Source: Lachnospiraceae bacterium (GTDB taxonomy: Bacteria; Bacillota; Clostridia; Lachnospirales; Lachnospiraceae). From it: 39,559 nucleotides of DNA. The position numbers and the translations under genes were made by a program. How positions within the stretch are numbered: position 1 is the first letter of the stretch; each line of letters starts with the position of its first letter. A model generated the notes under the pieces. That model saw only the letters and a list, made by a program, of their open reading frames with translations, had not been told where the DNA came from and did no database searches. The stretch spans positions 1 through 39,559 of the forward strand of contig JAFYDQ010000073.1 of assembly GCA_017544705.1 (NCBI GenBank), written 5' to 3'. This document shows positions 30,657 to 38,644 of this stretch, piece by piece.

Positions 30657-33210
30657 GAAACGTTTCCATATGCCATCCTTTCGCATTACAGTTCAGGATC
30701 ACTTCTCCGTTTTGATCCGTACGATATAACCGGAGGCCCCACACCGCATTCAGGCGGTCAAGGGCCTCTTTATGCGGATGCCCGTAGCGGCTGTTCTTTG
30801 CAACCGATATGACGGCAACCGGCCCGGCTGCCGGATCTCCCACACCGGTGACATCCATATCTGTACGCTGCGCAGCATTTTCGTCTGTACCTGTGCGCCT
30901 AAACACCGCCTGCAGGAACGCATCCGTCGATGAGCCCCGTGACCCGTGATGCGCCACCTTCAGATAATCACATACCAAATCCTCACGGCCCCACTCCGCT
31001 AAGATCCTGTTTTCCGCTTCTTCCCCGATATCCCCCGTAAATAGCGCACGAAATCCACTCTTCTTATCCTGCATGCGAAGAACCAGGGAAGCCTCATTCG
31101 TATCTGAATATGTTTCCGCCGCTCTTCCCGCTACCGTTTTTGCACCCATATCTTCCTGAACCGGGGACATATCCGGAGAAACGCACAAAAACTGCAGTTC
31201 TCCGATTTCTAAGCTCTCCCCCGCCCGCATGAGATAGATCGGGATCCCGTTTTCTTTTGCAAGCATAACGAGTGTTTTGTAATTATCCGTATCACCGTCA
31301 AACACAGGCGCCATGCATGATAGAACGATCCTGCCGACCCTTTTCCCATAGACCGGATCCGACAAAAGATCGATCAGACCGTTCACATGATCCGCATCGA
31401 AGTGCGTGACAAAGATCGTATGGACCGATCCGGCACCGGCAGTCTTGAGTCTTGGTACCAAACGGTATTTTCCGACCTCATTTTCGCTGCTCGACCCGCA
31501 GTCGATAATAATAACATGCGTATAGCCAAAAATGGCACTGCAATCGCCCTGCCCGACAGAAAGGTTGCAGATCATCAGTTCATTACCCGGTGAGGTATCA
31601 ATAATAACGGTAGATATTATTATATAAACACCGATAAACAGTATATTCCTGAAAAAATGGAAATGATCACGGAAAAATCTTTGTAGTCCTATTTTATGTC
31701 GACCAGATTGGTCACTTTGTATGATCATACCTCCTCCGGCACCCTTCCGGGCCTTTTCCTTTCCCAGGTACCCTGCCACGATGATGAACACAATGAGCAA
31801 ACCGTAATAAAAGGCGACTTTTGGCGCATTCGGGTGCCCGATCACCCAGATTCCGCGTGGTAAAGAGGTGGCAAAAACCGCGCATTTATCATATATAAAT
31901 AAAATGACATGCGTTATGAACGCACTGATTTTACATAGGATCACAAACACCGCTCCGCATGGAAGGGAAAGCATGCATCCAAGCACCGCCAGCACCACGC
32001 CGCCAAGCACAACAACCGTCATGAGCGGTACCACCAGCAGATTTAAAAAGAATCCGCCAAGCGCAACCTGATGAAAGTGGATCGCGACCACGGGGATCGT
32101 ACCAAGCTGGATCGAAAGGCTCAGTAACAGGCCCTGTACGATCCGGTTTTTTCCGTATTTGCCGGTCAGATTTATGAGCAGCGGCTGCAGGATCCCGATC
32201 GATACGACCGCCCCAAAAGACAGCTGAAATCCCGCATCATAGAGGTATAAAGGAGAAATGATCACCGTCAGGACTGACGCTGCCGCGGCAGCCGAAAGCA
32301 AATCGTAAGTACGGTTGCAAAGATCCGCAATAACCCCCATCACAAACATGATCAAGGCACGGATCGTTGATACCGCAAAGCCCGTCATGATACACCAGAG
32401 CACAAGAATAACGCCCGCTATTATTGCAGATATGAGCGTACTGAGCTGTCCGCCTCTGCCAAGATCCATGCAGATCTTACACGATGCAAAGAACTTTCGG
32501 ATCGCGATCTTTAAGATATTGAGCAGACCTAACCCGAAAATGGCCACATGCAGACCGGAGAGGCTTAAGATATGCGCGATCCCTGCGTTCTGATAAAGTT
32601 CCCTGATCTCCGGATCCAGTTCCCCCTTATCGCCCGTGATCAGGGCCGTAAGGACCCCTGCATCCTCTTCGCTTAAGAAGGCCGCATAGATATCCATGAT
32701 CTGTCTTTTCACCTGATACAGGGCCTGTTTCACCCTGTCATAGGGTGAGGCAGCGCCCAACAGGCGCGGTTCCAGAAGATAACCGTCCACTCCTTTCAGG
32801 GTATAATGCTTTCTCGTATCAAATTGTCCTGTGTTTTCTGCTGTCTGGAATTTGTGATAGATGCCCGCTACGCGTATAATGCGGGACATTTTCAGATAAG
32901 ACTCCGGCTGTTGCAGCGGAAAATAGAGGAGCAGGCCGCAATTTTGAACCCCTGGCCCCGTAGGCCATGTTCCTTCGGAACAGGCAAACCCCAAGAGCTC
33001 ATTTGGCTCAAATTTCACATCGGAGAGGGTCACCACAAGGTTCCCGTTCTTTTCGGTCATGTTCGTGATCGTCCCGCATACGCATACGGCGGTTCTGTCT
33101 TCAATTTGGGGAAGCCTGTCATAATCTGCCGGAATATCGGAAAAGAACGGCAGCAGCACGGCCAGACACAGCAGAAACAATGTGGCATAAACGCACATTG
33201 GTCTGCGCAT
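30598..33210 (-). CDS. comEC: ComEC/Rec2 DNA uptake channel
   Basis: 870 residues. Passes single-stranded DNA through the membrane in transformation. N-terminal OB-fold region (about 30-150), the Competence membrane domain (about 175-480; HILSLSGLHVAIFGLG is the family hallmark), then a metallo-beta-lactamase domain with HFDADH at 603-608 and HHGSRGSST near 740. All parts are complete. Two oddities: residues 72-89 are encoded by a palindromic element also found at 6435-6486, and the last about 20 residues overlap the peptide gene on the other strand. ATG 33210 is 6 bp after the GerMN gene, with GAGGAG formed over that gene's stop. Confidence 0.94.
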   Translation of the reverse strand: MRRPMCVYATLFLLCLAVLLPFFSDIPADYDRLPQIEDRTAVCVCGTITNMTEKNGNLVVTLSDVKFEPNELLGFACSEGTWPTGPGVQNCGLLLYFPLQQPESYLKMSRIIRVAGIYHKFQTAENTGQFDTRKHYTLKGVDGYLLEPRLLGAASPYDRVKQALYQVKRQIMDIYAAFLSEEDAGVLTALITGDKGELDPEIRELYQNAGIAHILSLSGLHVAIFGLGLLNILKIAIRKFFASCKICMDLGRGGQLSTLISAIIAGVILVLWCIMTGFAVSTIRALIMFVMGVIADLCNRTYDLLSAAAAASVLTVIISPLYLYDAGFQLSFGAVVSIGILQPLLINLTGKYGKNRIVQGLLLSLSIQLGTIPVVAIHFHQVALGGFFLNLLVVPLMTVVVLGGVVLAVLGCMLSLPCGAVFVILCKISAFITHVILFIYDKCAVFATSLPRGIWVIGHPNAPKVAFYYGLLIVFIIVAGYLGKEKARKGAGGGMIIQSDQSGRHKIGLQRFFRDHFHFFRNILFIGVYIIISTVIIDTSPGNELMICNLSVGQGDCSAIFGYTHVIIIDCGSSSENEVGKYRLVPRLKTAGAGSVHTIFVTHFDADHVNGLIDLLSDPVYGKRVGRIVLSCMAPVFDGDTDNYKTLVMLAKENGIPIYLMRAGESLEIGELQFLCVSPDMSPVQEDMGAKTVAGRAAETYSDTNEASLVLRMQDKKSGFRALFTGDIGEEAENRILAEWGREDLVCDYLKVAHHGSRGSSTDAFLQAVFRRTGTDENAAQRTDMDVTGVGDPAAGPVAVISVAKNSRYGHPHKEALDRLNAVWGLRLYRTDQNGEVILNCNAKGWHMETFLKQRIYRCQDSTDTSGSDL
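32946..32995. repeat. Palindromic element inserted in frame within comEC
   Basis: A 50-bp palindrome (CCCCGTAGGCCATG, a TTCCTTCGGAA hairpin, GGCAAACCCCAAG) aligning with the reverse complement of 6435-6486 at about 43 of 52 positions. In comEC it encodes LGFACSEGTWPTGPGV, a Gly/Pro/Thr-rich loop between two strands of the OB-fold region (VTLSDVKFEPN before, CGLLLYFPLQ after), and leaves the frame open. Confidence 0.8.
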
Positions 33211-33216
33211 GAAATG

Positions 33217-34218
33217 TTACTCCTCGGTTGAAATGATCTCCAGGTTTCTCTCGAAAGGATCTGATAAATAGATATGGTCGCCGAAGGACACTTCGGTCTC
33301 CGAATCGATCATAAACTGCACTTTATTGACGTTTGGCAGCTCCGTTAAGGAATTGACAAACGAATAGATCACCACTTCGTCCGTGACCTTTAGGGTCTTA
33401 TTCAGGAACGAATTGTCGAAGTTTACATAACATATCCCATCCTTCGTGGTCACGTTTAAGACCTTGAGCGTCGGAGAGACGGTCGGGAAGGTTTTATCGT
33501 TAAGCGGGCCTGCGATCACGCGGTCCACGACCAGACGTTCCATGGAAATATTGCTGATGTAGCCGACATTTTCCGTTCTGCCGATCAGCATGGTGCCTTC
33601 CGCATCGGTAAAGTAGACCAGCACCTTGGTCGTCTCATAGGCGTTGATCTCGGCACCCGGGTTGCTGACGAACGTATCTGCCGTCATCGCGCCAATCGGA
33701 ACCTGCTTTGAATCCGTTATGGGTGTCCCTTCCACGGTAAAAGCAATGCTCTCTACCCCGTCGATCTGCAGCAGGGTCTTGACGATCGCGGCACGGCGCA
33801 GCACCTCGGTCTGCTGTTGGGCGACAAAATACACGCTGTTAAAATCCAGCGTTGCCTGTCCGGACAGATAGGTCACATTCTGAACGCCCATTCCGCTGTC
33901 GATCGGGCTCTTTAAGGAAATGTTTGACGGAACGCCGGAAAGCGCGTCAATCCAGGTCTTGATCAGCTTCTCGTAATAAACCTCTTCATTGGAATCGTCA
34001 AGATCAATGACCGGCGCATCAAAAGGAACAGGTACGACCCCGCTGTCATCCACGGTCACATAGTACAGATAGACCTGTGCGTCCTGCTCGTCTGCTTCTT
34101 TCGTGCAGCCGGAAAGAAGCGCGGCAAGAAGCGACAGGGAAGCGACAACGCTGACGATCCGCCTGCAAACGCGTAAAATATCCGGTTTTCTGTTTTTTAC
34201 ATAACGCATGTTACTCAT
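33217..34218 (-). CDS. Lipoprotein with two GerMN domains
   Basis: 333 residues. Lipoprotein signal ending LLSGC, then two GerMN-type domains (about 50-180 and 190-325; the second has LVVDRVIAGPLNDKTFPTVS, then ICYVNFDNSFLNK and VNSLTELPNVNKVQFMID). GerMN domains occur in the spore protein GerM and in lipoproteins tied to two-component systems, where they act outside the membrane. The gene stands between a sensor kinase and comEC, with gaps of 13 and 6 bp, so it probably modulates the kinase or aids the uptake apparatus (inference). The ATG at 34218 is preferred for AAGGG upstream; the open frame reaches 34308 inside the kinase gene. Confidence 0.85.
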   Translation of the reverse strand: MSNMRYVKNRKPDILRVCRRIVSVVASLSLLAALLSGCTKEADEQDAQVYLYYVTVDDSGVVPVPFDAPVIDLDDSNEEVYYEKLIKTWIDALSGVPSNISLKSPIDSGMGVQNVTYLSGQATLDFNSVYFVAQQQTEVLRRAAIVKTLLQIDGVESIAFTVEGTPITDSKQVPIGAMTADTFVSNPGAEINAYETTKVLVYFTDAEGTMLIGRTENVGYISNISMERLVVDRVIAGPLNDKTFPTVSPTLKVLNVTTKDGICYVNFDNSFLNKTLKVTDEVVIYSFVNSLTELPNVNKVQFMIDSETEVSFGDHIYLSDPFERNLEIISTEE

Positions 34219-34231
34219 ATATTGAAAGCCC

Positions 34232-35608
34232 TTATGACATATATTTTCGCGGGATCTTGACCGTAAAGGTGGTACCCTCACCTTCCACGGAATCCGCCTT
34301 GATCGCACCCCTGTGCATCAGCACGACGCTCCTGGTAATGGCCAGGCCCAGACCCGTACCGCCGATTTCCCTGGAATGCGACTTATCCACACGGTAAAAT
34401 CGCTCAAAGATGTGCGGCAGGGATTCTTCCGGAATGCCCATCCCCGTATCGGAGACTTCGATCGTACAGAACTGATAGTCTCCGTCGATCTTTGCATGGA
34501 CGCTGCCGCCCGGATGGTTATATTTGATGCCGTTTTCGATGAGGTTGGAAACGGCAAGTGTAAACTTGGTCTCGTTGATGTCGGCACTGACCGGATGAAT
34601 GACCTCAAGGATCAGTTCCACCTCTGCTTTTTTGGCGATCGGCGTTAAGCGTTCCATGATCCGCTCGACAAAGCTTCCCATGTCAACGGAGGTCACCTCC
34701 ATGCCTTCCGCAGCGCCCTTATCCATCTTTACCAGGGTTAAGAGGTCATTGATGATCTCGGTCTCACGGTCGATCTCCTGCACGATATCCTCCATGAATT
34801 CCCGGTAAAGCTCGGCCGGAACGTCTTCTCCCTGCTGTACCAGCGAATCCGCCAGGACCTTGATGCTGGTAATGGGCGTTTTGAGCTCGTGCGAGACGTT
34901 GGACACGAATTCCTGTCTGGAGGCATCGATCGCCTCCATACGGCTGATCATCTGCGTAACGGAGAGCGAAAGGGCCTCTGTCTCGATAAAATCAGGTACG
35001 TAGATCGAATCCTTCTCAAAACCGTCCTTGATGTCATCCATTTCGCGAACGATCTGCCTGAAAGGGCGCACAATGAAGAGCGAACCGAAAAAGGCCAAAA
35101 CAACGATCAAAATGGACGTGATCGCGATGAGCAGAAACGCACGGATACCCAGACGTTCCTTGGTGTCCATTATGGTGTTTGCGGAAATGCTGGTTAACAT
35201 AACGCCTTCAACCTCTTCGGAGCCGGGCATGGAGATCGGTGTCGTGATCTCGATGAAATGATTGACATCATCATAGTGCGCCGTTGTTTCCTTGCGGAAA
35301 CACTTGATGACCTCCTCGGAGATCATGGTCTTGCCCTGCGAGATCGTATAGGTGTCCTTGATGATCTTTAAATCGGAATTGACGACGATCACGCGCCCGT
35401 CATAGAGGTTGGAGAGCTGCTCGAGCTCCGCATTGACCACATCCGAGTTCGGATCATCCAGATACTGATAGGTACTTAAATGATTGGCGATGATCTGGCA
35501 CTGGCTCTGCACATCCGAGATCCGGACCGCGACCGCCCTGTCCTCGTAGTTGTTCAGCAAAGCATAACGCAAAATAATGCTTGGCAGGATCCCCACCAAG
35601 CATATCAC
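34232..35608 (-). CDS. Sensor histidine kinase of an OmpR-type pair; start codon unclear
   Basis: 458 residues as given. Helix 1 at the start, an extracellular sensor region (about 25-155), helix 2 (FLLIAITSILIVVLAFFGSL), HAMP-like linker, HisKA with VSNVSHELKTPITSIK, and ATPase motifs NLIENGIKYN, DTGMGIP and GTGLGL. The frame has no stop upstream until 35686, and the extra codons (LLRSLRFRVFLV) look like the natural beginning of helix 1. Yet that stretch holds no ATG, GTG or TTG. The GTG at 35608 has no ribosome site; CTG at 35665 or ATT at 35680, both overlapping the regulator gene, are alternatives. Partner: the regulator just upstream. Confidence 0.88.
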   Translation of the reverse strand: MICLVGILPSIILRYALLNNYEDRAVAVRISDVQSQCQIIANHLSTYQYLDDPNSDVVNAELEQLSNLYDGRVIVVNSDLKIIKDTYTISQGKTMISEEVIKCFRKETTAHYDDVNHFIEITTPISMPGSEEVEGVMLTSISANTIMDTKERLGIRAFLLIAITSILIVVLAFFGSLFIVRPFRQIVREMDDIKDGFEKDSIYVPDFIETEALSLSVTQMISRMEAIDASRQEFVSNVSHELKTPITSIKVLADSLVQQGEDVPAELYREFMEDIVQEIDRETEIINDLLTLVKMDKGAAEGMEVTSVDMGSFVERIMERLTPIAKKAEVELILEVIHPVSADINETKFTLAVSNLIENGIKYNHPGGSVHAKIDGDYQFCTIEVSDTGMGIPEESLPHIFERFYRVDKSHSREIGGTGLGLAITRSVVLMHRGAIKADSVEGEGTTFTVKIPRKYMS

Positions 35609-35648
35609 GAGGAATACGCGAAACCGGAGGCTTCGCAGCAGTCTCGAT

Positions 35649-36350
35649 TTAGTTATTCGCGTCAGTACCTTTGAAAAAATAGCCTACACCCCACTTCGTA
35701 TGTACGTATTTGGGTTCGCTGGGATTGGGTTCGATCTTCTCGCGAAGACGCCTGATATGGACATCGACCGTCCGCTCATCTCCCGGATAATCACTGCCCC
35801 AGACCAGTTCCAGCAGTTTCTCCCTGGAATAGACTTTATTGGGATTCCGCACCAGAAGCTCCAAAACATCGAACTCCTTGGACGTTAAATTGATCTCTTT
35901 GCCTGCGATATAGAGCCTTCTGTCTTCCGTTTCCAGACGCATATCGCTGATCTCCAGAACGGATTCCGCCTTGCCGCTGTCCGGCTTCTCGGAACCAAGT
36001 CTTCTGATGACCGCCTTGATCCTGGCTTTCACCTCGAGAATGTTGAAGGGTTTGGTGATATAATCGTCGGCGCCGTATTCCAAGCCCATGATCTTATCCA
36101 TGTCCTCGCCCTTGGCCGTGATCATGATGATCGGAACCTTGGAAAATTCCCGGACCTGTTGGCAGACCTCTAAGCCCGACAGCTTCGGAAGCATCAGATC
36201 CAGCAGCACAATGTCAAATTGCTCCTGACGGATCATATTCAGCGCCTCTTCACCGTCGTAGGCGCATTCGACCTCCATACCATCCTGCTCCAAACTGAAT
36301 CGGATCCCTTTCACGATCAGTTTTTCATCATCAACCACCAGCACCCTCAT
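35649..36350 (-). CDS. OmpR/PhoB-type response regulator
   Basis: 233 residues. Receiver domain 1-120 with D7/D8, phospho-acceptor D51 (IVLLDLMLP), T79 and K100 (YITKPFN). Winged-helix DNA-binding domain about 130-228 (INLTSKEFDVLELLVRNPNK, then ERTVDVHIRRLREKIEPNPS, then GVGYFF). It starts 21 bp after comEA and is followed by its kinase in an overlapping or tightly spaced arrangement. Targets are unknown; lying between comEA and comEC it may control the competence operon in which it is embedded (inference). Confidence 0.94.
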   Translation of the reverse strand: MRVLVVDDEKLIVKGIRFSLEQDGMEVECAYDGEEALNMIRQEQFDIVLLDLMLPKLSGLEVCQQVREFSKVPIIMITAKGEDMDKIMGLEYGADDYITKPFNILEVKARIKAVIRRLGSEKPDSGKAESVLEISDMRLETEDRRLYIAGKEINLTSKEFDVLELLVRNPNKVYSREKLLELVWGSDYPGDERTVDVHIRRLREKIEPNPSEPKYVHTKWGVGYFFKGTDANN

Positions 36351-36371
36351 AGTTGTTCTCCTAAAATTGTT

Positions 36372-37061
36372 TTATCTCACACAGATGGAATCCTTAATCT
36401 GCCGGTACAAGCCTTCCTTGATCCCGTCCACCTGCCGGATTTCCGATACATCGGCAAAATCACCCTTCGCTTCGCGGTACGCAATGATCGCATTCGCCTT
36501 GACATCCCCGATCCCGGGTAAGGTCTTAAGCTGCGCAGCCGTTGCGGTATTGATGTTGATCCGCCCGCTTGCGTCTTCACCGGCCGCCGTGCCGCCATCC
36601 GCATACCTGCTGCCATCTGCCGCTTCCGGCACACTGCCTGTTAAGACTTCTTCCTCCGTCGGCACATAGACCTGCTGCCCGTCCGTAAGAAACGCTGCCA
36701 GATTCAGGTATTCCGTGTCCGCATCCGCGGCAAAATCACCCGCCGCAACCAGCGCATCGGCCACTCTCGCATCCCCGGGAAGCTCGTAAACACCGGGCTC
36801 CCTGACGGCCCCGCACACATGCACGGTCACCGTTGCGTCTTCAGGTTCCTGCCCTGCATCCGCAGGCTCCTGATCGCGGTTCTTGCTGCTTCCTGTGCCT
36901 TCTGCACCCTCTGCTTCATATGCCGATCCTGCATCGCTACCCGCGCCCTGCGCTTCCTCCAGGCTTTCTAACACAACAGGTGCGTCCGATCGCCCGCATC
37001 CAATAAGACACATCAGGGCGATCAGGCCCACCGTAATGTACATTCTGTATGTAATTTTCAT
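36372..37061 (-). CDS. comEA: ComEA-like DNA-binding lipoprotein (competence)
   Basis: 229 residues. Lipoprotein-type signal with LIGC at about residue 22, an acidic low-complexity linker (about 25-75), an SLBB domain (VHVCGAVREPGVYELPGDAR), and a C-terminal double helix-hairpin-helix (ININTATAAQLKTLPGIGDV, then FADVSEIRQVDGI) that binds double-stranded DNA outside the membrane and hands it to ComEC. B. subtilis ComEA uses a membrane helix where this one appears to be lipidated. RBS AGGAGC 4 nt before the ATG. It is 73 bp after htrA with only a weak hairpin in the gap. Confidence 0.92.
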   Translation of the reverse strand: MKITYRMYITVGLIALMCLIGCGRSDAPVVLESLEEAQGAGSDAGSAYEAEGAEGTGSSKNRDQEPADAGQEPEDATVTVHVCGAVREPGVYELPGDARVADALVAAGDFAADADTEYLNLAAFLTDGQQVYVPTEEEVLTGSVPEAADGSRYADGGTAAGEDASGRININTATAAQLKTLPGIGDVKANAIIAYREAKGDFADVSEIRQVDGIKEGLYRQIKDSICVR

Positions 37062-37134
37062 TTAAGCTCCTGACTAGACTCCACGAGCTCCGTCGGATCC
37101 ATTCGCATCCGACTCATTTATTGTAACATATAAA

Positions 37135-38523
37135 TCAGTTTTGTTCCACGCGTTTTCCGAGTGTGATCGAGATCGTCTGCTGATCGTAGTGACCGTCCTT
37201 CTGTCTGTAGATCACCAGATCCACGGTTTCCCCGACACGGTAGTACTGCATCTGCTTCTGCAGATCCGCGTAGGATGCGATCCGGATGCCGTCGAATTTC
37301 TCGATGATATCACCGACCTGCAGTCCCGCTTCTTCAGCCGGGGATCCTTCCACGATCTGCTGCAGATAAATGCCTTCCGGCATGCTGTATTTCTCTGCAT
37401 CGGATTCGGAGATCAGAACACCCACAATGCCCATGTATCCGACCTCATCCTCATCGACCTTATCCCTGTTCTCGCGGTTCATGAGTTCTTCCGCTACGGG
37501 AACCGCCTCCGAGATCGGGATCGCATAGCACATGCCCTCTACAGTCGTATCGGACAGCTTTGCGGAGTTGATACCGATCACTTCACCTCTCATATTTAAG
37601 AGCGCACCGCCGCTGTTACCGGGGTTGATGGCCGCATCCGTCTGGATCAGGCCGCCATCCAGCTTGTTCATTTCCAGGTCGCGGTCCAGGGCCGATACGA
37701 TACCGGTTGTCACGGATTGTCCGTAACCGAGTGCATTACCGATCGCAACAACCTGTTCACCGATCTCCAGACTGTCGGAATCCCCGATCAGCGCGATCTT
37801 GATGGCTTCCTTCGTGCTGCTCTTCAGGTCTGAGAGCGGAACCGAGATCACTGCCACGTCCATGGCCGCATCCGTACCCTTAACCTGCGCTTCACAGGCC
37901 TCATCATCGATAAATTTGACCGTCAGCGTCTGCGCGCCGTCCACCACATGGTTATTGGTTAAGATCAGCAGTTCGTCATCATCCTGTGAAACGATGATCC
38001 CGCTGCCGGCACTCTCGCTCTCAAACAGCCTGGTTTCATAGGAAAACATCATCTGCACTTCCTGCAGGCTCTTATTGGTGATCGCCACGATCGAGGGCAT
38101 CGCCTCTTTGGCTACCGCGCTGACGGAATTGATCGTATCCGATGCCTGGTTCATCTGTGCGGATTTCACGCCTTCTGACTTATTGATCGTCGCCGGCTCG
38201 CCCTTTTCCGCATCTTCCTCTTTCGGTTCGTCCTTAGCAATCTTCTCCGTTTCCTCTGCCTTCTCCTCGTTCTTGGAGGCATTGTCAAACGGCTGTACCT
38301 GTGCGATCTGCTCTTTCTTCCCGAACAGCTTGTCATTCACATAGTTGACACTGACAAAAACGCCGCCTGCGATCAGGCCGAACACGATTGCCATGGCGAT
38401 CATGGATCCCCATTTCTTCCGTTTTGCCTTCTTCGCGGCCTTCGCCTGCTCCAGCTCGCGTTTCTTTATCTCTTCCTGCCTTGCCTTCTCGGCACGATCT
38501 TCATAATTGTAATATTCGTACAT
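37135..38523 (-). CDS. HtrA/DegP-type membrane serine protease with PDZ domain
   Basis: 462 residues. Basic cytoplasmic N-terminus, one membrane helix (about 40-60), an acidic Glu/Lys linker (75-120), a trypsin-like domain with H192 (LTNNHVVDG), D222 (AAMDVAVIS) and S304 (INPGNSGGALLN), and a PDZ domain (about 350-450; IYLQQIVEGSPAEEAGLQVGD). It degrades or chaperones misfolded proteins at the outer membrane face; in pneumococcus HtrA also limits competence, notable given comEA and comEC downstream. RBS AGGAGG. First gene of the run that continues to comEC. Confidence 0.94.
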   Translation of the reverse strand: MYEYYNYEDRAEKARQEEIKKRELEQAKAAKKAKRKKWGSMIAMAIVFGLIAGGVFVSVNYVNDKLFGKKEQIAQVQPFDNASKNEEKAEETEKIAKDEPKEEDAEKGEPATINKSEGVKSAQMNQASDTINSVSAVAKEAMPSIVAITNKSLQEVQMMFSYETRLFESESAGSGIIVSQDDDELLILTNNHVVDGAQTLTVKFIDDEACEAQVKGTDAAMDVAVISVPLSDLKSSTKEAIKIALIGDSDSLEIGEQVVAIGNALGYGQSVTTGIVSALDRDLEMNKLDGGLIQTDAAINPGNSGGALLNMRGEVIGINSAKLSDTTVEGMCYAIPISEAVPVAEELMNRENRDKVDEDEVGYMGIVGVLISESDAEKYSMPEGIYLQQIVEGSPAEEAGLQVGDIIEKFDGIRIASYADLQKQMQYYRVGETVDLVIYRQKDGHYDQQTISITLGKRVEQN

Positions 38524-38601
38524 TTGTCACACCTCCTGTCAATAGACATCGACTCAAAAAACTTGATTTTCATATCAGCCTACGACAGATGATAAATGCA
38601 A

Positions 38602-38631
38602 ATTATGTTTTACAAGTGTTGAAGTTGTGAA
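38602..38631 (-). promoter_or_regulatory. Possible htrA promoter
   Basis: Minus strand TTCACA (38631-38626), 18 bp, CATAAT (38607-38602), about 80 bp before the htrA ATG. Fair match only. Confidence 0.4.
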
Positions 38632-38644
38632 AATTCTGTGATTT

